Shown here one piece after another: positions 25,824-33,931 of a stretch of 43,530 nucleotides of DNA; within the stretch, counting starts at the first letter, position 1, and each line of letters begins with the position of its first letter. The stretch lies in IMG/VR virus record IMGVR_UViG_3300015371_000929, positions 1 through 43,530 of that record. One strand, 5' to 3'. Below the pieces are notes generated by a model that saw only the letters and a program-made list of their open reading frames with translations, was not told the origin of the DNA and made no database searches. Source of the DNA: a virus. A program made the translations under genes and the position numbers.

Positions 25824-27742
25824 CGCTTCCGTCCGGGGCCCACGTCAAGCTCGGCGACGACGAGTTCATGCTGGCCGAGGACGAGTCGCAGCACTACGTC
25901 CACCGCCTGTCCACGCTGTCCTCGCAGCGCCAGGAGATCGCCGGTGATCCGGGCGCCCAGATCCTCGACCCCGAGCTGGTCGCCTGGTCCTACACGGACT
26001 GGTCCGGGGGGGAGGGCAATCAGTTCTACAACCCCGAGCAGCCGAACAAGTACGACCACGGTGGCCTCGACGCGAGGATGCAGGGGTTCATCACGAACCG
26101 CCCGGCCCACACCGAGACCACCAAGACCGCAGGGGTGGACATCACCAGGGTCCGCATGGCGCTGGGCTGCGGCATCCTGTGGCTCATCGGGGGCCAGAGC
26201 ATGTGGAAGTCCACGGACGGGCTGACGTGGAACACGCAGTCGGTGTCCACGATCACCGGGCTGGCCTCCGGGTGGACGCTCCGGGCCATCGCCGGGGACC
26301 CGCAGTACGTCTACGTCCTGGCCCACGACACCCCCGGCGGGGTCGGCAAGTGCCGGATCATCCGCATCGACGCGGGCGGGAACCAGGAGGTGTTCTTCAC
26401 CAACGACACCGTGCACGACTCCTTCGGCATGGCCGTGCTGCGGGGGCGTCTGTACCGCTGGACGGGGCTGTACCTGCGCGAGTACGACGTGACCCGCACG
26501 GTGCCGATCACGGCGGACTCATCGCCGGGGACCGATGCGGACTACGTGGGGTACGAGGCGGCTGCCTCTCCCGACTTCCCCACCTACGGGGACGTGGTGG
26601 CCGGGGACAACATGGTCGTGTACTTCGCCGGCGCCGTGGGTTCGGGGCAGGTGTACATCTATCAGGACGGCGTGCCTCGCCCGCTGTGGACCCTGCCGCT
26701 CGGGTTCACCCCGCGTTCCATCTGCGTTCAGGACGGCGTGGTGTACGTGGGCGGCTCCCTCGACAACCGGAACACGTTGTACGCCATGTCGCTCGTGACC
26801 CGCCAGGAGGTGATGATCGCCAAGGTCCGCCCGTGGCGGGACCGTCAGATCAGTTGGGTCTCCCCCGGCCCTGCGTCCTCGGTGATGTTCGGGGGGACGG
26901 GCGGGATCGTGTACCAGTACGACGCGCAGCTCGACTCGGTGACGGCGGTGGACTACACCGCGGAGTGGCAGCAGTCGTCGGAGATCGACGCCTCGATGTA
27001 CCTCGGCCGCCGTGTGGTCGCGTGGAAGGACGGGACGCGCGACATCATCATCCACTCCTTCGGCCCCGACGAGGACGCCTCCACCGAGCTCGACGATCTC
27101 CCGCTGTACATGCCGGCATGGGACTTCGGCTACCCCACCTGCAAGAAGCTCATCGTGGGCGTGGAGATCCTGTACAAGGCGATGGACACCGGCGAGAGCT
27201 TCGACGTCGCGTACTGCCTCGAGGAGAAGAACATGTATCCGGGGTTCGACGAGGACCCCGCCGTCGACGCCTTCACCCTGCTCGATACGGTCACGGGTCC
27301 CACCGCTGGCGACGAGCTGCACCGCAAGTACATCCCGGTGTCCACCGCCTCGGCCACCCTCGACTGCTTCATCTCCCGGTGGCGCATCCGCATGACCGGG
27401 GCCGTCCGCATCTACCGCTTCACGGTGTTCGCCTACATCGCCGACTACGTGGAGTGGTTCGACCTGCTGCTCCGGGTGGCCCAGGAGGACACCGACGCCG
27501 GGGAACGGCGCACGCGGCCACGGTCCGCGCAGCGTCCCCAGGAGGAGATCAGGGACAAGCTCCTCACCATGATCCGCGCGAAGGAGGTCATCACCTTCCT
27601 CGACGGGTACGGGTACTCCAAGCGGTACGAGGGCACCTACGACACGTACTCCCGGTGCGTCCTCGAGATGCCTGCGGACGAGATTCGCTCGCTGGCCGAG
27701 GGCGTGTTCCAGGTCCGCGTCCGCAACCTGGCACGGACATGA
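25820..27742 (+). CDS. Tail nozzle/hub candidate, propeller-like
   Basis: The 640-aa product shows repeated short beta-blade-like strings (ILWLIGGQSMWKSTDG, YVYVLAHDTPGG, VVYFAGAVGSGQVYIYQDG, VVYVGGSLDNRNTLYAMS, VMFGGTGGIVYQYD), suggesting a propeller in residues ~110-400, followed by a beta-rich C-terminal domain. T7 gp12-like and P22 gp10-like nozzles have comparable size and position. It overlaps both neighbours by four bases (ATGA). The nozzle call is inference from order and fold pattern. Confidence 0.6.
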   Translation: MTLPSGAHVKLGDDEFMLAEDESQHYVHRLSTLSSQRQEIAGDPGAQILDPELVAWSYTDWSGGEGNQFYNPEQPNKYDHGGLDARMQGFITNRPAHTETTKTAGVDITRVRMALGCGILWLIGGQSMWKSTDGLTWNTQSVSTITGLASGWTLRAIAGDPQYVYVLAHDTPGGVGKCRIIRIDAGGNQEVFFTNDTVHDSFGMAVLRGRLYRWTGLYLREYDVTRTVPITADSSPGTDADYVGYEAAASPDFPTYGDVVAGDNMVVYFAGAVGSGQVYIYQDGVPRPLWTLPLGFTPRSICVQDGVVYVGGSLDNRNTLYAMSLVTRQEVMIAKVRPWRDRQISWVSPGPASSVMFGGTGGIVYQYDAQLDSVTAVDYTAEWQQSSEIDASMYLGRRVVAWKDGTRDIIIHSFGPDEDASTELDDLPLYMPAWDFGYPTCKKLIVGVEILYKAMDTGESFDVAYCLEEKNMYPGFDEDPAVDAFTLLDTVTGPTAGDELHRKYIPVSTASATLDCFISRWRIRMTGAVRIYRFTVFAYIADYVEWFDLLLRVAQEDTDAGERRTRPRSAQRPQEEIRDKLLTMIRAKEVITFLDGYGYSKRYEGTYDTYSRCVLEMPADEIRSLAEGVFQVRVRNLART

Positions 27743-28152
27743 GCGTCGAGGACAAGCCTGCGTGGCACCGGCCACACGTCACGAAGTTCGGCATCCCCAC
27801 CCCCCGCAAGCTCACCCCGGACGTCCGCCATTGGACGTGGACCTCCAAGGGAGCGCTCGTCGCGGAGACCGGCACGCCCCTGTTCCCGACGTTCGCCGGC
27901 CAGCTCATCCGCGTCCGATGCGGGATCAAGACAGCCGGGTCCTCGGCGACCTCCGGTACGCTTGCCATCTCGGGGACCACCGTGGCCTCGTGGACGATCC
28001 CCGCGAGCGTTCGCCTGGGGTACCCGGTGCGTCCCTCGGTGAAGGCCCGATGGACGGACACCGACTATTTGGAGGTGGTCATAGCGACGATCGGCACCGG
28101 CGCGGTAGGACCGCTCACCGTGATCCTCGACTACATCAGATCGGAGCTGTGA
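27739..28152 (+). CDS. Small beta-rich tail-associated protein
   Basis: The 137-aa protein has a strand-rich core (GQLIRVRCGIKTAG, GTLAISGTTVASWTI, DTDYLEVVIATIGTGA) ending in VILDYIRSEL. It is coupled to the nozzle candidate (ATGA) and to the following membrane gene (TGATG). Possible tail tip, plug or fibre component; not recognised. Confidence 0.65.
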   Translation: MSVEDKPAWHRPHVTKFGIPTPRKLTPDVRHWTWTSKGALVAETGTPLFPTFAGQLIRVRCGIKTAGSSATSGTLAISGTTVASWTIPASVRLGYPVRPSVKARWTDTDYLEVVIATIGTGAVGPLTVILDYIRSEL

Positions 28153-28301
28153 TGAGCTGGGGAAGAATCTTCGGACTGGCAGCACTCGTGGCAGGCATCG
28201 TCGCCATCGTGCTGATCGTGGCTGTGACGGAGCCAAAGACGGCGTTGACGTTCGCGGCTATCGGCGTGGCCTGTGCGGGTGCATCGGAGGTGGTGTCGTG
28301 A
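28152..28301 (+). CDS. Small membrane protein, holin candidate
   Basis: The 49-aa protein has two hydrophobic segments (IFGLAALVAGIVAIVLIVAV and ALTFAAIGVACAGA) joined by a short TEPKT turn. Its position directly before the peptidase gene and its size fit a small holin. The stop overlaps the peptidase GTG (GTGA). Confidence 0.65.
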   Translation: MSWGRIFGLAALVAGIVAIVLIVAVTEPKTALTFAAIGVACAGASEVVS

Positions 28302-28720
28302 CGTTCAAGGTCAACTCCACGAGCACCATCACCCGCGAGTGTCACGAGTTCGCGTTCGACGTGATGCAGCGGTCGAGCCCCAGCCGCAACGGGAAGATCC
28401 TGTACGCCGGGGTCTACAACTGCCGCCACATCGCGGGTCAATCGAGCTGGTCGCAGCACGCCTTCGGCAACGCCATCGACCTGTTCGGACACGAGGCGGA
28501 CCTCGACGAGATCGCACACAACGTGGTCCTGCAACGCAACGAGAGCACCTACGCGAACCGCGGGGATCGTCAGCCGGTCCACTACGTGATCTGGAAGGAA
28601 GGCAAGGGGGGCATTTGGTCCCCCACGAAGGGCTGGCACGAGTACGTGGGCTACCACCCGCCGACGCATGTGCATGTGGACTTCGACCCGCTCAGGACCG
28701 GAAGGCCACCGTGCGCCTGA
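28298..28720 (+). CDS. Endolysin candidate, M15/DUF882-type zinc peptidase
   Basis: The 140-aa protein has the ligand pattern of M15-type D,D- or L,D-peptidases: SQHAFGNAIDLF gives H54 and D61, and HVHVDF near 124-129 gives the third ligand. VHYVIW (94-99) and a GW..YVGYHP string precede it, as in many actinophage peptidases. It would cut peptide bridges of host peptidoglycan. There is no signal peptide, so release depends on a holin. GTG 28298 is preceded by GGAGGTGGTGTC, a near copy of the extended ribosome box. No separate mycolate esterase (LysB) is seen, so a non-mycolate host is possible. Confidence 0.8.
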   Translation: MTFKVNSTSTITRECHEFAFDVMQRSSPSRNGKILYAGVYNCRHIAGQSSWSQHAFGNAIDLFGHEADLDEIAHNVVLQRNESTYANRGDRQPVHYVIWKEGKGGIWSPTKGWHEYVGYHPPTHVHVDFDPLRTGRPPCA

Positions 28721-28827
28721 TCGCTCACGGGCTGGAACCCACGATCCAGGGGCTCGTGTACGTCATGTGCTTCGCCGTGGGGTTCATGCTCGGGCGTGTG
28801 ACGGATCGGGCGTGGGAACGGCGGTGA
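28711..28827 (+). CDS. Single-span small membrane protein
   Basis: The 38-aa ORF has one hydrophobic stretch (LVYVMCFAVGFMLG) followed by a basic tail. Its GTG lies inside the end of the peptidase gene and its stop overlaps the next GTG (GTGA). It may help lysis as an antiholin or spanin-like piece; that is inference from location. Confidence 0.55.
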   Translation: MRLIAHGLEPTIQGLVYVMCFAVGFMLGRVTDRAWERR

Positions 28828-29039
28828 AGAAGGAGCACCTCGTCACGATCATCGTCGTGGTGGTCGTGACGGTGTGGGGGATCAGCGGGTTGATCGACCT
28901 CCTGCTCGAGGACTACACCGCCCTGTCCATCACCACGCCGGTCATGCTCCTGGTGGTGGGGGCCATGCTCGGCATACGTACCAGGCCGAACGGGAACCAC
29001 GTAGCATCGGCGAAGCCCGACGACAAGAAGGGGGTCTAA
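28824..29039 (+). CDS. Two-span membrane protein, second holin candidate
   Basis: The 71-aa product has two hydrophobic helices (LVTIIVVVVVTVWGISGLI and ITTPVMLLVVGAMLGI) and a charged hydrophilic tail (PDDKKGV), the common form of class II holins. It is coupled to both the preceding and following genes. Confidence 0.65.
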   Translation: MKKEHLVTIIVVVVVTVWGISGLIDLLLEDYTALSITTPVMLLVVGAMLGIRTRPNGNHVASAKPDDKKGV

Positions 29040-29366
29040 GTGAGGAAGCTGCTCGTAGGACTGCTGTGCGCCGGCGCGCTCAGCGTGACGGTACCGGCCC
29101 AGGCGCAGGAGGTGGTGCTCGGCTCGTTCGTGTCGAGCGAGGTCCGGTCCTCCCAGCCGCACCGGGTGTACTGGACCGTCACGGCTGGCAAGGGGTCCAA
29201 GACGTGTGACGTGACCCTGGTGGGCAAGACCGTGCAGACCACGCTTGGCACGGACAAGCAGGGTGACGGGATGACGTTCTTCCTGCGGGTCCGCAACGCA
29301 CAGAGGGCGCTGGTGCAGGCGCAGACCGCGCCGTCACCCACGTCACGGATCGTCTGTACGCACTAG
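29040..29366 (+). CDS. Secreted small protein
   Basis: The 108-aa protein begins with a classic signal peptide (MRKLLVGLLCAGALSV...AQA) with likely cleavage before QEVV. The mature ~85 residues are beta-rich with two Cys (TCDVT and the C-terminal IVCTH) that could form a disulphide. It is the last gene of the rightward arm, just before the terminator. An exported role in lysis or superinfection exclusion is possible; no family is recognised. Confidence 0.7.
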   Translation: MRKLLVGLLCAGALSVTVPAQAQEVVLGSFVSSEVRSSQPHRVYWTVTAGKGSKTCDVTLVGKTVQTTLGTDKQGDGMTFFLRVRNAQRALVQAQTAPSPTSRIVCTH

Positions 29367-29380
29367 CTCGTTTACCAGAC

Positions 29381-29426
29381 GGTGAGGGGCGCCCGGCCTT
29401 CCCCAATCCGGTGCTTACCCCTCACC
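29381..29426. terminator. Terminator between convergent arms
   Basis: GGTGAGGGG (29381-29389) pairs perfectly with CCCCTCACC (29418-29426), with a 28-nt loop that can fold further (GCCCGG/CCGG). It lies between the rightward stop at 29366 and the leftward stop at 29422, overlapping the latter, so it probably works in both directions. Confidence 0.7.
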
Positions 29427-30102
29427 GCTGGTATCCACGGAACCGCCACATCTGCGCGCGGCCGTCCCGTTGGTAGAGCGCCTGCCCCATCGTGATCGGG
29501 CGGGTGTCCTTGGGGTGGCGCATCCCGTGAACCTCAAGGACCGGGAACACGTAGGTCGAGGCTCCCCTGATCTTCGACGCGGGAAGCACCCGGCCATGGG
29601 CCGGACCCCCGACGAACCACGCGAAGCTCACGAGCAGCTCGAGCGACACGTCGACGGAGTACGTCTGGGCCACCCGCTGCGCCAGGGCCAGGTTGTTCGG
29701 CAGCCCCAGCACCTCGACGACCTTGGCGTACTGCCCCCGGTACCCGGTGCTCCCCTCGATCACCGTGCCCCAGAAGCAGACCTTGGCCCAGATCGACTCC
29801 ATGGATCCGACCCACGACTCCACCCCGAAGTGCTCCATGAGGAGCTCCGGGGACTTGAGCGCGTAGAACCCGCACCGGCACTCCGGGTCGGGGGCGACGT
29901 GCTCCGGTTCCTCGTCCACGTCCGAGAGAATCATCATGTGCGCCATGCACTTCGCCTTGTTCACGTCGGGCGTCCAGTACGACTCGAAGCTGATCCCTGT
30001 GGAGTGCAGCCACGGGTCGCTGGGGCGCACGTTGAACGTGCGGTAGCCGATGACCGGCTCCCACGAGTCGGGAACGATGATGTCGCCGGAGAAGTCGCTC
30101 AC
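29422..30102 (-). CDS. Actinophage/actinobacterial Cys-containing protein, unknown function
   Basis: The 226-aa protein has an opening GYRTFNVRP, a CRCGFYALKS knuckle near residues 75-84 and a WAKVCFWGTVIEGSTGYRGQYAKV block. The same order (GWR.F, C.CGiYA, V.lWG.Vie...GYRA) occurs in a family spread among actinobacteria and their phages; its function is unknown. The GTG start has no strong ribosome site. It is the last gene of the leftward arm. Confidence 0.75.
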   Translation of the reverse strand: MSDFSGDIIVPDSWEPVIGYRTFNVRPSDPWLHSTGISFESYWTPDVNKAKCMAHMMILSDVDEEPEHVAPDPECRCGFYALKSPELLMEHFGVESWVGSMESIWAKVCFWGTVIEGSTGYRGQYAKVVEVLGLPNNLALAQRVAQTYSVDVSLELLVSFAWFVGGPAHGRVLPASKIRGASTYVFPVLEVHGMRHPKDTRPITMGQALYQRDGRAQMWRFRGYQR

Positions 30103-30112
30103 GGAGCTGAGG

Positions 30113-30244
30113 CTACGCCGGGACGGTGACAGGCTCCGGTTCGATGACCGGCTCTGCCGGCGCAGGTGCCGTGGGCTCGCCGGGAATCTCGAACGGCTCG
30201 ATCCGGCGGATGATCCGCGTTTCCTCGTCCTCGCCGATGTTCAC
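30113..30244 (-). CDS. 43-aa acidic/proline-rich small protein
   Basis: The ORF encodes a charged helix (GEDEETRIIRRIEPFEI) and a Pro/Ala/Glu tail. GTG 30244 is preceded by TAGGAGGTGGTCGAG, the extended ribosome box of this phage, which is the main reason to call it. It lies between the Toprim gene and the terminal gene. No family is recognised. Confidence 0.6.
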   Translation of the reverse strand: MNIGEDEETRIIRRIEPFEIPGEPTAPAPAEPVIEPEPVTVPA

Positions 30245-30289
30245 CTCGACCACCTCCTACTTCGATGAACGAACTCTACCCCGATTCAC

Positions 30290-30886
30290 CTAGCTCACGA
30301 ACGGACCAAGCTGGCCCTTCATGTGCAGCGAGTTCACGTCCTCCCCCTCGGGGAGATGCACCACCTCCACGAACGCTGCCACCGTGGAGATGGCCCGGAG
30401 CACCCGTGCTCCCCCGTCCTGGCCCGGACGGTACGCCTCGCCACTGACACGGTGCTTCACCGCGTCCGCATCGAACACGATCCGTACCTTCCGGTCCACG
30501 AACAGCCAGCGCCACGCCTCACGGAATGCGCCAGCTCCCGGTACCCCGACTGCGGCGAGGCCGAGCTGCTTGAGGGTCAGGCAGTCGATCTCGCCCTCGG
30601 TGAGATACACCCATGGCTCGTCGACGTCAACCACGTTGTACAGCCCGGCCTTCACTCCGCGCGATCCCATGTACTTCGGGACGGCATTCGGGTGGAGCTT
30701 GCGCCACCGGGCCGAGGTCTGGCGTCCCCATGCGTCGTAGTACGGGAACGTGATGGCCTGCTCGTGGGGGTCGTAGCCGACCCCGTACTCCATGACGGTC
30801 GCCGGGGAGATGCCCCGGCTCCCCAGGTACACCTCCGCTGCATCCTCCGGGTGCATCCCCAGGATGATCTCGTCCTCCACGTTCAT
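30290..30886 (-). CDS. Toprim primase catalytic protein
   Basis: The 198-aa product matches the core of DnaG/T7 gp4-type primases. The Toprim acids are seen at EGEID (98-102) and DADA (139-142), with VGVPGAGAF between and LPEGEDVNSL (178-187) after. It lacks the zinc finger, which is in the gene just upstream; the two overlap by four bases (ATGA), so they are probably made in equal amounts. It would lay RNA primers for replication. A domain-divided primase is unusual; normally zinc finger, Toprim core and often helicase share one chain. Confidence 0.85.
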   Translation of the reverse strand: MNVEDEIILGMHPEDAAEVYLGSRGISPATVMEYGVGYDPHEQAITFPYYDAWGRQTSARWRKLHPNAVPKYMGSRGVKAGLYNVVDVDEPWVYLTEGEIDCLTLKQLGLAAVGVPGAGAFREAWRWLFVDRKVRIVFDADAVKHRVSGEAYRPGQDGGARVLRAISTVAAFVEVVHLPEGEDVNSLHMKGQLGPFVS

Positions 30887-31206
30887 AGCAGCTTCCTCAC
30901 GATGAACTCCCGCGCCTGGATGAACTCGGAGAACCCCTCCACCTTCTGTACCAGGGAGAAGATGTCCCCGCGCATGTCACACGTGTGACACCGGAACCAC
31001 CCCTGCGTGTTGTCGATGGTGGCCGAGGCCACCCGGTCGTCGTGGAACGGGCACCGCATGGAGCGGCGCCCCGACACCGGCACCTCGTCGGTGTACAGGG
31101 CGAGCACCATCCAGATCGGCACGCGAATCTTGATCGTTTCGGTGGTGAACTCGTCGTCGGAGTATCTGATCCACCGCCGGGCTGAGCGCGTCCGCCACCT
31201 AGCCAA
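30883..31206 (-). CDS. CHC2 zinc-finger primase subunit
   Basis: The 107-aa protein carries the primase zinc finger CPFH (52-55) and CHTC (73-76), followed by GDIFSLVQ, exactly the DnaG CHC2 layout. This domain reads template sequence and positions primer synthesis. The best start is a TTG at 31206, overlapping the RusA stop region; a later ATG would remove the strand before the finger. It is coupled to the Toprim gene downstream. Confidence 0.85.
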   Translation of the reverse strand: MARWRTRSARRWIRYSDDEFTTETIKIRVPIWMVLALYTDEVPVSGRRSMRCPFHDDRVASATIDNTQGWFRCHTCDMRGDIFSLVQKVEGFSEFIQAREFIVRKLL

Positions 31207-31561
31207 TGGTGCTCACCCGCAGCTCGGTCCCCACGTACTGATCGAGGACCCGCTCGTGCTTCCGCATGTACACCTCGACCACCTGGCGGTCGTCTGACCA
31301 CAGCACGCCGGTACCGGCGTCCAGCACCGTCTTGAGCAGGTTGTCGAGGTCGTTCGCGCTGCGGCCCTGACGGCGGGACAGGTTGAACTCCGCGATGATC
31401 GAGAACTTCGCGGTCTGATCCCACTCGGGGGGCCGGGCCACCAGCAGGGCGAGGCCCGTGGCGCTCAGGTGCTCCTTGTATCCCCGTGGCATGTACACCC
31501 GACCGCTGGCGAAGCGCGGTCGCGGCGATGGCACGGGTTCACCAAGCAGGAATGTCCTCAT
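31199..31561 (-). CDS. RusA-type Holliday junction resolvase
   Basis: The 120-aa protein has the RusA opening (GEPVPSPRPRF) and the catalytic acid set NDLDNLLKTVLD (70-81) and DDRQV (90-94). RusA cuts four-way junctions, so it would resolve recombination or replication intermediates before packaging. ATG 31561 gives the usual RusA start; a TTG at 31570 lies closer to AAGGAG and is an alternative. It overlaps the ATPase gene by about 23 bases and the CHC2 gene by eight. Confidence 0.85.
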   Translation of the reverse strand: MRTFLLGEPVPSPRPRFASGRVYMPRGYKEHLSATGLALLVARPPEWDQTAKFSIIAEFNLSRRQGRSANDLDNLLKTVLDAGTGVLWSDDRQVVEVYMRKHERVLDQYVGTELRVSTIG

Positions 31562-32375
31562 CGTCGCCAAGCAGCTCCTTCAACTCGGGCTGCTGCCATG
31601 CGTCGGTGAACTGGACCCGCTCGGGGTCCACCGAGAGATCGGCGAACAGCGACCCGTCCGGGGCGGACGGGCCGTAGCGGTTCTTGAGCACACCCACGCG
31701 TGCCAGCAGCGGGTACGGCCTCCACAGGCCGAGCACCATCTCGGCCTCGTACTCCCCCCCGTACCGACCATCTGACAACCCGATGGGGTTGGCCGCGAAG
31801 TCGGTCGTCACGCCGACCCTGGTGGACCGGCGGATGTGGTGCAGCGCGAGGATCACCGTGTTGAACGCACGGGCGGCTGCGTGCATCCTGGCGAACGCCT
31901 CGTCGTAGGCGTCGAATCCCCGCTCCCCGGTGAGGAACTTCGACACGTCGTCGATCACCACGAACGCGGGGGTCTGGCCCCAGTACAGCGAGTCGGCTTC
32001 GAGAAGCTCGTCCAGCTCGCGGGGGTTGATCTGCCGGTCGAGCACCCGCATGGGCCGCGACCGCATGGCGACCTCGAGGGCCTCCACGTACTGCCGGGGG
32101 TTGGACAGCACGTCATGCGTGGACACGCCCGTGAGGGCCGCTACGGTGCGCGCTCCCTGTGTCAGGGAGTCGGTGTCGAGTGAGATCAGCCGGGACGGAC
32201 GGGGGCACCGCAGACACCACGCCAGGGAGAACAGCGACTTCCCCGATCCGGGCGCACCGAGGCAGATGATGAGCGACCCCGGCAGGGGCCGGAGGAGCGC
32301 GGCCAGCGAGGGCCACGGCACCTCCAACCCTTCCCGGTCGTCGTCCAGCGCGGAGACGAGCGGGTTGTACCCCAC
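31539..32375 (-). CDS. DnaB/RecA-like ATPase (replicative helicase candidate)
   Basis: The 278-aa protein has Walker A GAPGSGKS (40-47), Walker B FVVIDD (138-143), ALHHIRRS (177-184) in the motif-3 position, and a C-terminal KNRYGPSAPDG block like the KNR.G loop of DnaB. It is shorter than full DnaB because the N-terminal primase-binding domain is absent. Next to the two primase genes it most likely unwinds DNA or loads as a RepA/AAA_25-type helicase. The GTG start has only a weak ribosome site and follows the preceding stop within three bases. Confidence 0.8.
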   Translation of the reverse strand: MGYNPLVSALDDDREGLEVPWPSLAALLRPLPGSLIICLGAPGSGKSLFSLAWCLRCPRPSRLISLDTDSLTQGARTVAALTGVSTHDVLSNPRQYVEALEVAMRSRPMRVLDRQINPRELDELLEADSLYWGQTPAFVVIDDVSKFLTGERGFDAYDEAFARMHAAARAFNTVILALHHIRRSTRVGVTTDFAANPIGLSDGRYGGEYEAEMVLGLWRPYPLLARVGVLKNRYGPSAPDGSLFADLSVDPERVQFTDAWQQPELKELLGDDEDIPAW

Positions 32376-32378
32376 GGG

Positions 32379-32831
32379 CTACCCGCGCTGGATGTAGTCG
32401 CAGTTCGGGTAGCGGTTGCAGCCGTAGAACACGCCCGAGCCGTCACGCCGGTTCTTCGGGACGACCTGACCCTGCCCACACTTCGGGCACGGGGGACCGC
32501 CCATCTGCGGTGCGGGCTGCGGGACCGGCTGCGGCGTCGGCACCACGGGAGCGGGAGCGGGTGCGGGACCGACGCCAGCACCCATCGGGGCAGCAGCGGC
32601 GCCCGTCTGGGTGCCCGTCTGGGCGGCGGCCTGCCCGTTCGAGCGGTAGTACGGCCCCAGGCAGTCCTGCACGATCTGCCGGGCCACGCCTTCGGGATCG
32701 GGGAACCCCCCGAGGGTGAGGACGTCGGTGAGCTGGGCCCACCACTCCTCCGCGTTCGTCCCCTGTGCCGTCAGGATGGCACCCGTCGCGTCCTTGAACG
32801 ACGTCGCCACCCCCTTGTCAATCTGTGCCAC
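32379..32831 (-). CDS. Zinc-ribbon protein with topoisomerase-type C4 finger
   Basis: The 150-aa protein has a short globular N terminus (1-63), an Ala/Pro/Gln-rich linker (64-112), and a C4 finger of the topoisomerase I C-terminal type: C115, C118, C138, C144 with FYGCNRYPNCDY. Such fingers bind single-stranded DNA. Between nuclease and helicase genes it could act as a single-strand-binding accessory; that is inference. The GTG start lies inside the end of the nuclease gene and has GGAGGCG upstream. Confidence 0.75.
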   Translation of the reverse strand: MAQIDKGVATSFKDATGAILTAQGTNAEEWWAQLTDVLTLGGFPDPEGVARQIVQDCLGPYYRSNGQAAAQTGTQTGAAAAPMGAGVGPAPAPAPVVPTPQPVPQPAPQMGGPPCPKCGQGQVVPKNRRDGSGVFYGCNRYPNCDYIQRG

Positions 32832-33711
32832 GCTTCGCCTCCTCGAATGCCTGCAGCCCGTAGTACACCGGCACCATCGCCTCCGCGGCGGCAGCCGGAA
32901 CCTCGCGCTGATCGGTGAAGTACCTGCCCTGTGCGTCCACGACGAGCACTCGGTTCCCGTCGGGGATTCCCTGCGTGTGCGGCACCTCCTCCCATCCGAT
33001 CCGGTAGAACCTGAGCTGGAACGCGTCGTGATTGAAGGCGGGGAAGCCCTGGGTCGCGGGCTTGTGGGTCTTGAGGTCGACGATCTCTAGGAACCCGTCG
33101 TCCATGCGCTCACGCGCGAAGTCCAGGGTGCCGGAGAACCCCACCCGAAACGACCACACGGGGATCTCGCACGCGACGATGCGCCACCCCTCCATCTGCT
33201 CCCCGAACCACTGGATGACGCCCCGCACGTACCCGTCGTCGGCGATGGTCACGAACTCGCCGGTGTAGACGAGACCCTCGCCCTCCACGTAGTCGGTTTC
33301 GAGGAAGTCCAGGGTGTCGCCGTCTGCGGTGTCGAGCTGGGGGATGAACCCTGCGGCGAGGAGCTGCATCCCCTTGTGGGCGTTGGTGCCCTTGTCCCCG
33401 CCCCGGTCGCGGACCTGATTCGGGGAGTACTTCCCCTCCTTGAGCCGGGCCTTGATCTCCTCGACGGGAAGCTCCGTGAGGTCGGCGACGTGGGCGAGGT
33501 CGCGCATCCCGTCGATGGCGAGGTTGTACCCCCAATGGGACATGGCGCCGGCGGGCTTGCCGAGCACGGTGTCGAGGATGTCGGACACGGACGGCAGCCC
33601 GAACGTGAAGTCGGTCGGGTGCATCCCATCGTCGCGCACCCGCACCAGGGCGAACGTGTAGTGCTTCGCGTTGCCTGCGATGCGGTCGTCAAGGATCGGT
33701 TTGCCTGCCAC
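32818..33711 (-). CDS. Cas4/RecB-type PD-(D/E)XK nuclease
   Basis: The 297-aa product shows the full motif set: GTNAH (108-112), E182, GTLD (194-197), VDLKT (211-215) and the QxxxY motif QLRFY (232-236). This is the RecB/Cas4-like family, which in phages acts as a 5' or 3' exonuclease in recombination and replication. GTG 33711 is chosen because CAGGAGG lies eight bases upstream; a longer ORF reaching 33834 would run through the terminator hairpin. It starts the replication block of five overlapping genes. Confidence 0.85.
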   Translation of the reverse strand: MAGKPILDDRIAGNAKHYTFALVRVRDDGMHPTDFTFGLPSVSDILDTVLGKPAGAMSHWGYNLAIDGMRDLAHVADLTELPVEEIKARLKEGKYSPNQVRDRGGDKGTNAHKGMQLLAAGFIPQLDTADGDTLDFLETDYVEGEGLVYTGEFVTIADDGYVRGVIQWFGEQMEGWRIVACEIPVWSFRVGFSGTLDFARERMDDGFLEIVDLKTHKPATQGFPAFNHDAFQLRFYRIGWEEVPHTQGIPDGNRVLVVDAQGRYFTDQREVPAAAAEAMVPVYYGLQAFEEAKRGTD

Positions 33712-33825
33712 CAGCCCTGCCTCCTGTGTCTGGAACCTGCACCCTAGCGGGGAGGTCCGACACGCCATCCGAGGGGAACCGACCGTACACCCGCGCTCGG
33801 AGGGGGGGCAAGACGGACAAGAAAT

Positions 33826-33856
33826 GAGGGGCACCCGGATGGCCCAAGTGCCCCTC
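33826..33856 (-). terminator. Leftward terminator upstream of replication block
   Basis: GAGGGGCAC (33826-33834) pairs perfectly with GTGCCCCTC (33848-33856), loop 13 nt. On the leftward transcript the stem is followed by ATTTCTTGT, the most T-rich tail of any hairpin in the genome, so it is a good intrinsic terminator. The replication block downstream then needs its own promoter or readthrough. Confidence 0.75.
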
Positions 33857-33931
33857 GTGCGAGAACGGTGCAGCTACCGGGGGGAGGTGGTCGCCCCTTG
33901 CCCCGGTGCCGTCGTCACACGCCCCCGCATC

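Noticed and set aside
33883-33896. GGGAGGTGGTCGC on the rightward strand in the 33.7-33.9 kb gap
   Set aside because: No following ORF of any quality; probably chance or a remnant.
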